A DNA stretch of 64,000 bases from Heterohyrax brucei. Taxonomy: Eukaryota > Chordata > Mammalia > Hyracoidea > Procaviidae. Every line of letters starts with the position of its first letter. The first letter of the stretch is position 1. Both the position numbers and the translations under genes were made by a program. Below are positions 55,377-64,000 of the stretch, piece after piece. The DNA is taken from NCBI GenBank assembly GCA_028571685.1, contig CM053140.1:146925701-146989700 (forward strand). The letters run 5' to 3'. Below the pieces are notes generated by a model. It was not told the origin of the DNA, ran no database searches, and saw only the letters and a list, made by a program, of their open reading frames with translations.

Positions 55377-56054
55377 TTACTTTCAGTGGCAATAATCACA
55401 TATGCCTTCACAATTCCTACATGAGAAGTTTAATAACGTTGGTTGCATACTTTGCATTGTGTTACCATTCTGTCCCTAATGATAGTGTTTTATCACCTGG
55501 AGTTTGGGCCTTCTGCCCACTACAGTTCTCATCTATACTTTAGATTAACTCATGCAGATAATTTTTTCTAGGAATGCTGTGCTCGTGCAAATCTTTATTA
55601 ATTGAGCAGAAGTGTTGTTTAGCTCAGCCATGGCTTCACAGGACAGTTTTGGCTGGAGGTTTAAAGACTATTTCTTAGCATTAGATTCAGGGGCTCCACC
55701 AGTCTCAATGGATCCAGGGTGTCTTCTTTCCATATGAGTTCAAAGTTCTGTTCACATTTTTCTATCTTTTGATCAGGAGCCATACAGTTTTCACTGATTG
55801 ATTTTTCAGAAGTAGATCATGGGGACTTTTTCCCATTCTTCTTTCTAGCAGAGCTTGTTTGATATGCAGTTTAAATTTGTGTTTAATACCAATGGTGCTG
55901 GTAAGAGATCAGGTACTGTTAGTTGATAAACATCCTCCCAGTTAAGGTTTACATTTAATACGAGAAGGGGAGAGGTAAGAAGTGGCTTCCTCTTTAAAAA
56001 AAAAAAAGGCAGAAAATAAGAATCATAATTATTAACAATTGTTATGTGTGCAAT
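55377..56054. other. No recognised element
   Basis: Unique-looking; an A run lies at 55996-56008. Confidence 0.5.
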
Positions 56055-56228
56055 ATATGCCAACTATTATCTCATTTACTCCTCACAAAATATTCTTAGG
56101 TAGGCATTACAGTGTGTCTCAGATTATTATAGCGGAAAGAATTGAGGTTCCAAGAGGTTAGTATCTAATTATAATCTGCTGAACTGGCAGTCACGTCCAA
56201 AATATCTGACTCTATAATCTATGCATAT
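56055..56228 (-). mobile_element. MIR SINE
   Basis: ATTATCTCATTTACTCCTCA, GAATTGAGGTTCCAAGAGGT and ATATCTGACTCTATAATC: MIR complement. Confidence 0.65.
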
Positions 56229-56397
56229 AATCAGTACATATATTGCGTCCCAAGAATTGTGTATGTATAAGGTTTTTAATTAACTCTGAAAAGATAAAGA
56301 AAGCTAACAGTCAGCTGCTGAGTCAGTCACAAGAGAAGTTTTAAATAATAGAGAAACAAAAGTTTTTCCTAAACAATAGATAAACTTAAGAACTAAC

Positions 56398-56860
56398 AGC
56401 TGTTTGTCAGCTTGTTGTACTTGGTGGTTTACATGTTGCTGTGACACTGGAAGCTATGCCACTGGTATTTCAAATACCAACAGGGTCACTCATGGTTAAT
56501 AGGTTTCAGAAGAGCTTCCAGACTAAGACAGACTAGAAGAAAGGCCTGCCAATCTACCTCCAAAAATTAGCCAGTAGAGAGTCTGTGGATCACAACAGAC
56601 TATTATCTGATGCAATGCTGAAAGCTGAACCCTCTAGGTTGAAAGGCACTCAAATTACGATTCCTCAAAGTAGAATTGACCTTCATGATGCAGATAGAGT
56701 ACTCTGGACCTGTATTTGCTGATGTGGCATGAGGCAAAAAGAGAAGTAACAGCTACAGACATCCCTTAGCAGTGAGAATTAGCGTGTACTTGTAGGGTAG
56801 AGCAACATTTTAAGTAAGATTGCTTAGAGTTGGAGATGACTCTTTGGGAACCAACAACAA
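56398..56860 (+). mobile_element. RTE LINE with internal deletion (5' region fused to 3' end)
   Basis: The RTE 5' region covers about 56398-56795: GTTGTACTTGGTGGTTTACA, GAAGCTATGCCACTGGTATT, AGACTAAGACAGACTAGAAG, TTGCTGATGTGGCATGAGG. Within about 30-50 bp it passes to the 3' end (GATTGCTTAGAGTTGGAGAT, ending CCAACAACAA). It keeps about 130 bp more of the 5' side than 5260-5678. No enzyme domain remains. Confidence 0.8.
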
Positions 56861-56909
56861 GTTTAAGAAACATCCACGAGGTAGGAAATCCATGGGCAGT
56901 TGAGTTGTG

Positions 56910-57090
56910 TTAGGGTAAATGACGTCAGCTGCTGTCAGAAACACTCCCACACTTCAGTGGCTTAGCACAACACACATGTTTTTTCTCAAAGCCCAATGTA
57001 GTCAGTGCCTAGGCTCTGCTCCACACAGTCATTTAAGAAAGCGCCAGGACTACAGCGAATGAGTCAGGCACTCCCTCTGACACAGAATTT
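56910..57090 (-). mobile_element. LTR-like fragment, probably MaLR
   Basis: CTTCAGTGGCTTAGCACAAC and ACACATGTTTTTTCTCAAAG resemble the complement of an MLT1/MST 3' end. Confidence 0.4.
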
Positions 57091-57100
57091 AAAACCTAAC

Positions 57101-57300
57101 CAGTATCAAACCCACTGCCATTGAGTCGATTCTGGCCTATAGTGACCTTATAGTGTATAGTAGAACTCTTTCATAGGGTTTGTGAGGCTGCAAATCTTTG
57201 CAGAAGCAGACTGCCACTCCGTTCTTCCATGGGTCACCCGGTCGGTTCAAATCCCCTACCTTTTGGTTAGCCTCTGAGTGCTGAACCACTGTGCAGCCAG
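57101..57300 (-). mobile_element. AfroSINE, long form
   Basis: CCCACTGCCATTGAGTCGAT, then AATCTTTGCAGAAGCAGACT (extra block) and CGGTTCAAATCCCCTACC (B-box region). Confidence 0.92.
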
Positions 57301-57328
57301 AAATTCTTTTGTAAAGTTTAAAAGGGGG

Positions 57329-57731
57329 TGTTTTAGTTATCTAGAGCTGCTGTAACAGAAATACCATGAATAGGTGGTTATAACAAACAAATTTATTTTC
57401 TTGCAGTTTAGGAGGCTAGACCTCTGGATTCAGGGTGCTAAGCCAGCAGAAGACATCCTCCCTCTGTCAGCTCTGGAAGTTCTCTGTCTTTAAGCTTCTG
57501 CTCCTAAGTGATCTCCAAGAGACTTGGCATCTCCTTTCCTTCAATTCTGCTTCTCTCACGTGCTTGTTAATCTTTTTAATCTCTCAAGAGATTGACTGAA
57601 GATACACCGTACAGTAATCTGGCCTCGTTCATGTGACAAAGACAATCCATTCCCAAAGGGGATTAGAACCCATTTTAAAGGTTAGGATTAATGATCCCCA
57701 TTTTTGTGGAAACACAGTTCAATCCATAACA
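57329..57731 (-). mobile_element. Solo LTR, MaLR-like (family B)
   Basis: On plus TGTTTTAGTTATCTAGAGCT to CAGTTCAATCCATAACA. Similar in length to 29819-30235. The flanks do not show a clear duplication. Confidence 0.82.
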
Positions 57732-57976
57732 GAGAGCTGAACAACTAGTTATCAAGATAAAATTTGTTTTAATGCAATATTAAGAAAAATAATTAAAACA
57801 TCAATGATGAGCATAATACCCAAATTTTCAACAAGGACAGACACCAACAGGATTGAAGTTAGGATAAAGTGAGACTAAAGCTATGTTGGTTGAAGACTAA
57901 GAGTGGAATGCCCTTTACTCAGAAAATTAGCTTCACAAATTATAACACAACACAAGCATACGTTCTTGCTCCCTCC
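57732..57976. other. No recognised element
   Basis: AT-rich, short. Confidence 0.5.
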
Positions 57977-58047
57977 CACAATGCCTAGACTCATGGGTCC
58001 CTAGTTTAGTGGGAAACCAGGCTACATTTTCTCACCATTCCAGGCAA
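57977..58047. repeat. Repeat unit shared with 13846-13915
   Basis: CACAATGCCTAGACTCATGG to CATTCCAGGCAA. Without the L1-like end that follows the other copy. Confidence 0.7.
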
Positions 58048-58489
58048 CAGGTAGATCACAAGGTGGAAAGCAGAGGCTGGAGGGAGCTGCATTTTGGCAG
58101 CCACAAGAAGCCAAGAAACTAGTTATTCCACTAGTAAACCTCATTGGGGACTGCCCTGAAAATATAGCCCAGACCCCCTTTTGTCTAAGGAGCTTACTAG
58201 GGTAGTTATTGTGTTTATTAAGACCAGCCAGCTGCCTCTGTAGAAGGTATCCAGTACTCTTTTAAAACTAGATTTCTAAAGCCAACCACTGTCTTCCATT
58301 TCAAAGCATAATTATACCTAACTATAGATTCTAGCATTATAAATAAGTTACATTAACCTGCTTTCAACGCAAGACCATCAGACTTCAGTTAATTTAAAGC
58401 ATAGTCTGATAGTCTTGGAGAGAAAGCCTTATTATAAAGTGGCAGAATCAGGAAAGCCTGGGAATCAAGAGATGGGCCAGCTCACTCAA
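58048..58489. other. No recognised element
   Basis: May belong to the same element as the unit just upstream (AAGGTGGAAAGCAGAGGCTG). Not otherwise assigned. Confidence 0.35.
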
Positions 58490-58768
58490 GCAATATGCAT
58501 CTCCTCAGACAGGTCTTCCCTGATAATTCCAACTAAAGCAGCACCCCCAGCTGTCACTGCCACATGCCTCATTTTATCTTCTTCATGACACATGTCAGAC
58601 TCTGTCATTTCTTTACTTACTTGTTAACTTCTTTGTTGTTTACACCTCATTGAAATGTAAGTACCAGGAAGTCAGGTATCTTGCTGCTCTTGTTTGCTTC
58701 CCTAGTGCACAGAACAGCCTGGCACATAGCAGGTGCTTAATAAACACATATTGAAATGACTAGAAAGT
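58490..58768 (+). mobile_element. L2 LINE 3' end
   Basis: CAGACAGGTCTTCCCTGATA, then ACAGCCTGGCACATAGCAGG and TGCTTAATAAACACATATTG. Confidence 0.85.
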
Positions 58769-58964
58769 AAATTGATTGTATGGGTTCTTCCTGGACTATT
58801 TTTCACTAACAAAAGTGATTAGCATGTTAATAAACACTCAGTAAGTGATAGTTGTAATCATTGTTACCGCGGGGGACTACGTAACAGTCCAGAACCGATG
58901 AATAGTAAGGAAAGATAAATACAATACTGCATCCAGATCTTTGATTCAAGAACCACTCTTATAA

Positions 58965-59110
58965 AAACCAAACCCATTGCCACTGGGTTGATTTAAACTC
59001 ATAGCAACCCTATAGAACAGAGTAGAACTGCCCCATGGGTTTCCAAGGAACAGCTTGCAGAATTGCCAGCCTTTGGGTTAGCAGCCAAATGCTTAACCAC
59101 TGTTGCACCA
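58965..59110 (-). mobile_element. AfroSINE, short form
   Basis: AAACCCATTGCCACTGGGTT to TTAACCACTGTTGCACC, complete. Confidence 0.93.
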
Positions 59111-59193
59111 AAACCCAAACCCAAACCCAGACTAACTCATTGCCATAAAGTTGATTCTGACTCACAGCCCCCAGAGCCCCAGTAATGTTTACG
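59111..59193 (-). mobile_element. AfroSINE tail with (CCCAAA)n
   Basis: AAACCCAAACCCAAACCCAG followed by TGCCATAAAGTTGATTCTGA: a tail-only second copy with an expanded C/A repeat, like that at 3727. Confidence 0.75.
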
Positions 59194-60108
59194 TATGATT
59201 GTCAGTGTTTGTTGCCATGGAGTTGACTCTGACTCATGATGACCTTGCATAGAACAAAATGTTGCAATTCCTGCACCATCTTCTTGACTTCTGGTGTGTT
59301 CTAGTTCATTGCTGTAGCTGTTGTGTCAATCCATCTCAGGGAAGGTTTCTCCCATTTTTACTTTTACCAAACAAGATATCCTTTTCTAATAATTGTTCTT
59401 TCCTAATGACGTGCCCAAAGTAAGTGAGCTAAGTCTCTCTATTTTTGCTTTTAAGGAATATTCTCACTGTATTTCTTCTGAGATTGATTTGCTTGGTCTT
59501 CTGGAAGTCTGTATACATTTGATATTGTTACCAACACCATGATTTGAATGCACCAGTTCTGTCTTCCTTTTCCATTGTCTAGATTTTACATGCATATGAA
59601 GCGACTGAAAAGACTGTGGCTTGGGTCAGGTACACCTTAGTCATCAAAATACGTCTTTACTTTTTAGCACTTTAATGAGGTCTTTTGCAACAGATTGGCC
59701 CAATGCAAGGTGCTGTTTGACATTTTGATTGCTGCTTCCATGGACATTGATTATTGATACAAGCAGAGTGAAACTGTTGACACCTCCAATTTCTTCTTCG
59801 GATATAGTGCCGTTGTTCATTGATCCAGCTGTGAGGAGTTTTCTTCATGTTCAGGTATAAGCCATACTGAAGGTTGTAGTGTTTAACCGTCATCTGTAAG
59901 TGCTTTGAGTCATCTTCATTTTCAGCAAGCAAGGTTGTATAATTTACACGTCAGAGGTCGTTAATGAGTTGTTCTCCAATGTGATGCCATGTTCTTTCTT
60001 GTGGAGTCCAGCTTCTTTGATTATTTTTCAGCATAAAGGTTAAAATTTAAGGTGAAAGGATACAACCTTGCCACATATATTATGCATATACATACACAGT
60101 CACGTACA
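59194..60108 (-). mobile_element. RTE LINE, reverse transcriptase and C-terminal part
   Basis: On minus the frame at 59672-59932 gives MLAENEDDSKHLQMTVKHYN and LQYGLYLNMKKT, just after the catalytic motif. The Asp pair that should precede it has decayed to VNYT. Joined at 60110 to the mariner composite. Confidence 0.88.
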
Positions 60109-60110
60109 TA

Positions 60111-60634
60111 CGAGTACTGCCAGGTAAGTTCACCAACTCATCCTAGAAAAAGTGCTACATACCTCATCACTGAATATCACTATGGTCACCTTCAGATACT
60201 CCCGTTGGGAAGCTATGCACTGACACCAGTGCCTAATTCAACCTTCGATGCAATTTGAAACTCCTTTCCTGGAATGGCCATCAGAGCTGTAGTTATATTA
60301 CCCTGGATGTCCTGAATGTCATCAAAATGCCCTCCTTTCAACATTGCCTTTATCTTTGGATAAAGAAAAAAATCACTGGGGGCCAGATCAGGTAAGCAGG
60401 GAGGGTGTTCCAATACAGTTGTTTACTGGCTAAGAACTCCCTCACGGGTAACTACTCAACACAAACTTGCTACCGTGCCGCTGTGCACATGGCCATGCCA
60501 GAAAGAGTTCCAAAATTGCTTTGAAGGATGGACCAGGCTCTGACACTGGTGCATAGCTTCCCAAGGAAAGTAGATTGAAGGTGATCGTAGTGACAGTCAG
60601 CAATGAGTTTCCAGACTAAATTGTCGGGCTAGTG
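60111..60634. mobile_element. Mariner head-to-head composite, copy 2
   Basis: It is 524 bp between TA at 60109-60110 and TA at 60635-60636. Here the long arm is on the left in reverse (60111 to about 60425) and the short arm is on the right in forward orientation (about 60485-60634), the mirror image of 20326-20909. The internal junction (near GGCATGGCCATGTGCACAGC read on minus) matches the other copy. Confidence 0.8.
60213..60430 (-). pseudogene. Mariner transposase C-terminal remnant
   Basis: The minus frame reads EHPPCLPDLAPSDFFLYPKI, then FDDIQDIQGNITTALMAIPG: the typical mariner C-terminal region with PDLAPSDFF and the third catalytic Asp. Only about the last 70 residues exist; the rest of the enzyme is absent. 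Confidence 0.85.
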
Positions 60635-60655
60635 TAAATACATGCTCAGGATTTC

Positions 60656-60705
60656 TGTCTCTCTGTATAACCACACATAGATTTATATATGTATGTGTGT
60701 GTGTA
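60656..60705. repeat. (TG/TATG)n
   Basis: ATATATGTATGTGTGTGTGT beside the AfroSINE. Confidence 0.85.
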
Positions 60706-60872
60706 CGGAACCCTGATGGTATTAGTGTTTAACAGCTTGGCTGATAACTAAGAGGTGGTGGTTCAAATCCACCAGCTACTCTTTGGATACCCTATGGGGC
60801 AGTTCTACTCTGTCCTATAGATCTCTGTGAGTCAGGATTAACTCGATGCCGACGGGTTTGGTTTGCTTTTTG
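60706..60872 (+). mobile_element. AfroSINE, short form
   Basis: ACGGAACCCTGATGGTATTA to CGACGGGTTTGGTTTGCTTT, complete. Confidence 0.93.
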
Positions 60873-61020
60873 GTGTGTATGTATATGCATGTACAAGTAC
60901 ATGTGTGTGGATATGTATATGTAGATATATAGGTATGCCAGCCAAACCAAGTGCCGTCTAGTTGGATCTGACTCACGATCACCAGTGATATATATGCGTG
61001 TGTGTATGTATTATCTGTTT
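60873..61020. repeat. (TATG)n-like tracts with an AfroSINE tail between
   Basis: GTGTGTATGTATATGCATGT and GGATATGTATATGTAGATAT, then a minus-strand AfroSINE tail at 60940-60985 (AACCAAGTGCCGTCTAGTTG), then more TG repeat. Confidence 0.75.
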
Positions 61021-61187
61021 AGAGGAGCCCTGGTGGCACAGTGGTGAAGAGCTTGGCTGTCAGCAAAAAGATCAGCAGTTCAAATCCACTAGCGGCTCCT
61101 TGGAAATCCAGTGGAGCAGTTTTACTCTGTCCCATAGGGTTGCTTTGAGTTGGAATTGACTCAATGGCAGCGAGTTTGGTTTGGCTT
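61021..61187 (+). mobile_element. AfroSINE, short form (best-preserved copy)
   Basis: GAGGAGCCCTGGTGGCACAG, GATCAGCAGTTCAAATCCAC, GGAGCAGTTTTACTCTGTCC, CATAGGGTTGCTTTGAGTTG, then the GGTTTGGCTTT tail. A good reference copy for comparing with the RTE ends. Confidence 0.95.
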
Positions 61188-61734
61188 TAAGTGTCCTAAC
61201 TAGAACCAAAATAATCCAGCTGTTTGTACAACGTGGAACATTAGATCTCACAGCAGAGTTCTTGCCCATCAATGTCTACATCATTAAGCAGAATTTATTA
61301 AATGGCTTAGACAGTTTATAACCCAAATTCAGGCAATTGCAATTATTTAATGAACTATGTTAAAACCTATGTATTTTTGTCAAACTGGATACACGTTTAA
61401 ATTTTGGGTCACATTATTTTCCCCAGTGGCAGCGCTTGTCAAATGATATGCTCAGTTTTCAGGATCCACAACATATTCCTACTGAATTTATTTAGAGCTA
61501 ACTCTGAATAAAAAACTTTCTCCTTACCTACATTTTACCATTTCTGAAATCAAGATGTCTAATAATCAACATCTCATGAATACAGAATTTCTTTTTTTAT
61601 TTCCTAAAAGCGGCTATTAATGTAATGTGTCTTATATCAACGACAACTTAGATTCAAGACAATGCAGTATTGGCAAGAAATGTGACAAGCAGTTTCTTAA
61701 TGTATTAAGAACTCATATAAAATGAAAAACATAA
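61188..61734. other. No recognised element
   Basis: AT-rich unique-looking DNA. Confidence 0.5.
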
Positions 61735-61814
61735 AAGTGAAACCTTGAAAGGTAAATGGGTAAAAGATGTGAATTAATAATTCAAATGAAAAAATGTAAT
61801 TAGCTAGTAGTTTT

Positions 61815-61973
61815 AAACAGAAGCTCTTGGGGTACAGCAGTTAAGTACTTGGCTGTTAACCAAAAGTTCAGCAGCTGGAATCCAGCTGACACCCCTTGGA
61901 AATCCTTCAGGGCAGTTCTACTCAGTCCTATAGGGCTGTTATAAGCCGGAATCAACTCAATGGCACCAGGTAG
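61815..61973 (+). mobile_element. AfroSINE, short form
   Basis: AAGCTCTTGGGGTACAGCAG to AACTCAATGGCACCAGG. Confidence 0.92.
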
Positions 61974-61984
61974 TCATATGCAAC

Positions 61985-62113
61985 CTCGCTAATTTGACAC
62001 AGTGGATGCAACAACATGCTCAAGGATTACAAAGATTGTGAGGATGACACAGGACTGGACAGTGGAGTTGTTTGGGGTTGAAACTCACTCTACAGCACTT
62101 AACAACAACAGGA
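61985..62113 (+). mobile_element. RTE LINE, extreme 3' end
   Basis: GACACAGTGGATGCAACAAC to CTACAGCACTTAACAACAAC; only the last 130 bp. Confidence 0.85.
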
Positions 62114-62460
62114 TTCAAGTAAATGCAAATTATAACAAAAACAAAACTATATTTCTGTCCTTTAGATTAGCAAAGATGTAAGAAAAAATCCAGTGCTGAT
62201 TAGGGTGAAATCAATTTTCATCTTCATTAAATGTTGACAGGTAAATATGTACGAATTTTCTGGAAAGTATTATGGCTGTGTATATTAAGATGCTTGAAGT
62301 GCTCATCCTCTATTTTTTGAAGAATATATTGTAAGAGAACAATAAGAAATAAAAAATTTATTTCCAAGGATAGTAAATGTGGAAAAAATCAAGCTTCTAA
62401 GTTTATATGCTGTATTTTAGTTACATAAAGAATTCAGAAAAATATTGCAATAAAATATGC

Positions 62461-63620
62461 CACGATGTTAATGACAATTTTATTCCAGCTCCTTTATACT
62501 TACATGCAATTTCTACATAATGATTATTTTGATTATCAGGAGAAAAATTAAAAAACCTAAAGGAAATGAAATACTAAAAGATACTCTGCTGGAAGAGATA
62601 GGAAATTATCACAAGAGTTATACACAAAAAAATTATTTGTAGGGGCTTTTATAATATTTGTGTGGCATGGTGACTATCATAAAATAATTCAAGTTTTATT
62701 ACCCTCAGAAGACTTAGAAGTTCTGGTCTTTGATTTTGTAATTTTTGGCAAATTGTTGTGAAAGTTTATATTATCAGACACATCATTGGTTAAATTTGCC
62801 CTGCTTAGCAGTATCTGGATGAGGAAGTTTTCAATGTCCTCTCTAAGGATGATACTGATGAGCATTATATTATCTCTTGCAAACAGTACTCGGGTACATT
62901 TTCACAGTACATAAACATTTGTTTATTCAAAAATCCAACAGAGGCAATCAGCTGCTAATTAACAGTTATGTAATAAGGATAATGAAAGATTTCTTCTTAA
63001 CAGGGTTTCTATGTCAGTCCAATACTGCCTCAACAGTAAGCAGCCTCCCAGAGGTCTTTGACTGTTTCTTATTCTCCTTACTCTCAGCCCTGTTTCCAAT
63101 CTTGAAATTTTACTTTTTCCTATATTTTCTTCAAAGCAAAACAACAAAATGACATGTCCTGCCTTATTCTGTTGATAGCACAAAGAAAAATAAAACCATT
63201 TAACATGGATACACAAATTTATACTTTATGTACTGTATTTTATTTACACTTCAATAGCTTCCTTCAATGTTCTAGGTGTTGTGGGTGTGTGTACTTTCTC
63301 ACGAACATATATTTTAGTTGGTTGAATACACTTATTCCAGCAGCAGTGGCATGACAAGGTAGCTCCTTCTGCCTGGACATCCAGAGCTTATCAGCTCCTG
63401 TCTGGTTTTTGATCTGTCCATTATGTTTAATGAACAATATTCCATCAATACATATATACTCTTTTGAAGCTGGCTTCCATTGCTTGGAGTCAAAGAACTC
63501 TAACTAGATACAGTGACCTCAATGTTTAAATGGAAGTTGGTGTGTCCCAATGCCCAAGTGTCTTAAGAAATTTAAAGACTCCTGACTATGTTTTTTTTTA
63601 TGATCAGAACATTAACAAGC
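62461..63620. other. Repeat-poor, AT-rich 1.2 kb
   Basis: Nothing recognised except a 70-codon open stretch on minus at 62704-62901 (see findings). Frames at 62877-63354 (+) and 62959-63216 (-) are hydrophobic and unassigned. Confidence 0.45.
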
Positions 63621-64000
63621 AAATATTTTTTATTATGATTAAGTGAAAGTATACAATCCTAATTAAATTTGCACACTCACCTATCTGCAGCTCCTTCTGC
63701 TCTCCTAGTCTGATAACAGCACACTCCTGTTGGTTCTATACATGTCACATCATTGTAACAATCTCCTGTCCCTTTGTCTGCATCCTCTCCTCTCCCTTCT
63801 AGTAAGAGGCCAGTAGGACAGCATCCTATAAATGCACAGAACCATAAAGTACACGCACCATATGGTCACACTTTGTGCCCGAGTCCAGTCCATCCCTGTC
63901 TGAAGGGTTGACCTCAGTATTGTTTTCCGGTTAGGGGCAGCAGCAGGTCTAGAGGCCACGATCCCAGGGGAACCCCCAGGCATCCAGACCATCAATTGTG
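63621..64000 (-). mobile_element. L1 3' UTR, running off the window
   Basis: TTATTATGATTAAGTGAAAG, CACCTATCTGCAGCTCC, then GGCCAGTAGGACAGCATCC. Same subtype as 17371 and 24737. The 81-codon minus frame is UTR, not a gene. Confidence 0.88.

Larger units (their letters stand above)
61735..62460 (+). mobile_element. Old L1 (L1ME type), interrupted
   Basis: GAAAGGTAAATGGGTAAAAG before, AAATGCAAATTATAACAAAA and AGATTAGCAAAGATGTAAGA after the insertions. Split by an AfroSINE (61815-61973) and an RTE tail (61985-62113). Confidence 0.6.

Noticed and set aside
1-64000. A bacterial or phage gene system (operon, defence island, secretion locus)
   Set aside because: No long ORFs, ribosome binding sites or gene packing. 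The whole window is mammalian interspersed-repeat DNA.

Overview
This window reads as nuclear DNA of an afrotherian mammal, most probably an elephant (Loxodonta, Elephas or Mammuthus). That is an inference from the repeats. They include dozens of tRNA-headed AfroSINE copies (a head resembling CCCTGGTGGCACAGTGG, a middle resembling GGGGCAGTTCTACTCTGTCC, a tail ending in GGTTTGGTTT), many copies of a BovB/RTE-type LINE whose 3' end reads CACCTAACAACAAC, and placental L1, L2, MIR and MaLR LTR elements. I found no bacterial gene, CRISPR array, operon or viral gene cassette. No host protein-coding exon or structured RNA gene could be supported. All coding remnants seen belong to transposable elements. 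Family names were assigned by eye and from memory of consensus sequences, without a repeat database.

Layout. 0-5.7 kb: AfroSINEs, an RTE 3' end, a MaLR-type LTR, a short L1 tail and an internally deleted RTE. 5.7-9.8 kb: unique DNA, MIR, L2, and an old L1 broken by an AfroSINE and a 213-bp palindromic transposon. 9.8-14.7 kb: an MLT1 LTR followed by two adjacent 5'-truncated L1s and another LTR. 14.7-24.4 kb: L2, MIR, solo LTRs, a second copy of the palindromic transposon, and a long antisense RTE carrying a 584-bp mariner composite. 24.7-26.1 kb: antisense L1 3' part. 26-37 kb: unique DNA with MIR, L2, LTRs and AfroSINEs. 37.4-40.3 kb: five sense-strand RTE pieces in 3 kb, one split by a solo LTR. 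41.24-48.33 kb: a nearly full-length but dead L1. 48-58 kb: unique DNA, AfroSINEs, an old L1 and a second internally deleted RTE. 59.2-60.6 kb: an antisense RTE with a second mariner composite. 60.6-64 kb: AfroSINEs, an old L1, AT-rich unique DNA and an L1 tail running off the right edge.

How the parts fit. The strongest theme is dependence of small elements on large ones. AfroSINE tails resemble the RTE 3' end, and the longer AfroSINE form also carries a block of about 50 bp resembling the RTE 5' region. Two RTE copies consist of the 5' region joined directly to the 3' end, which is what a bridge between LINE and SINE would look like. The window also holds two unrelated palindromic DNA-transposon families, each in two copies with TA target duplications. 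One is a head-to-head mariner composite with the same internal junction in both copies.
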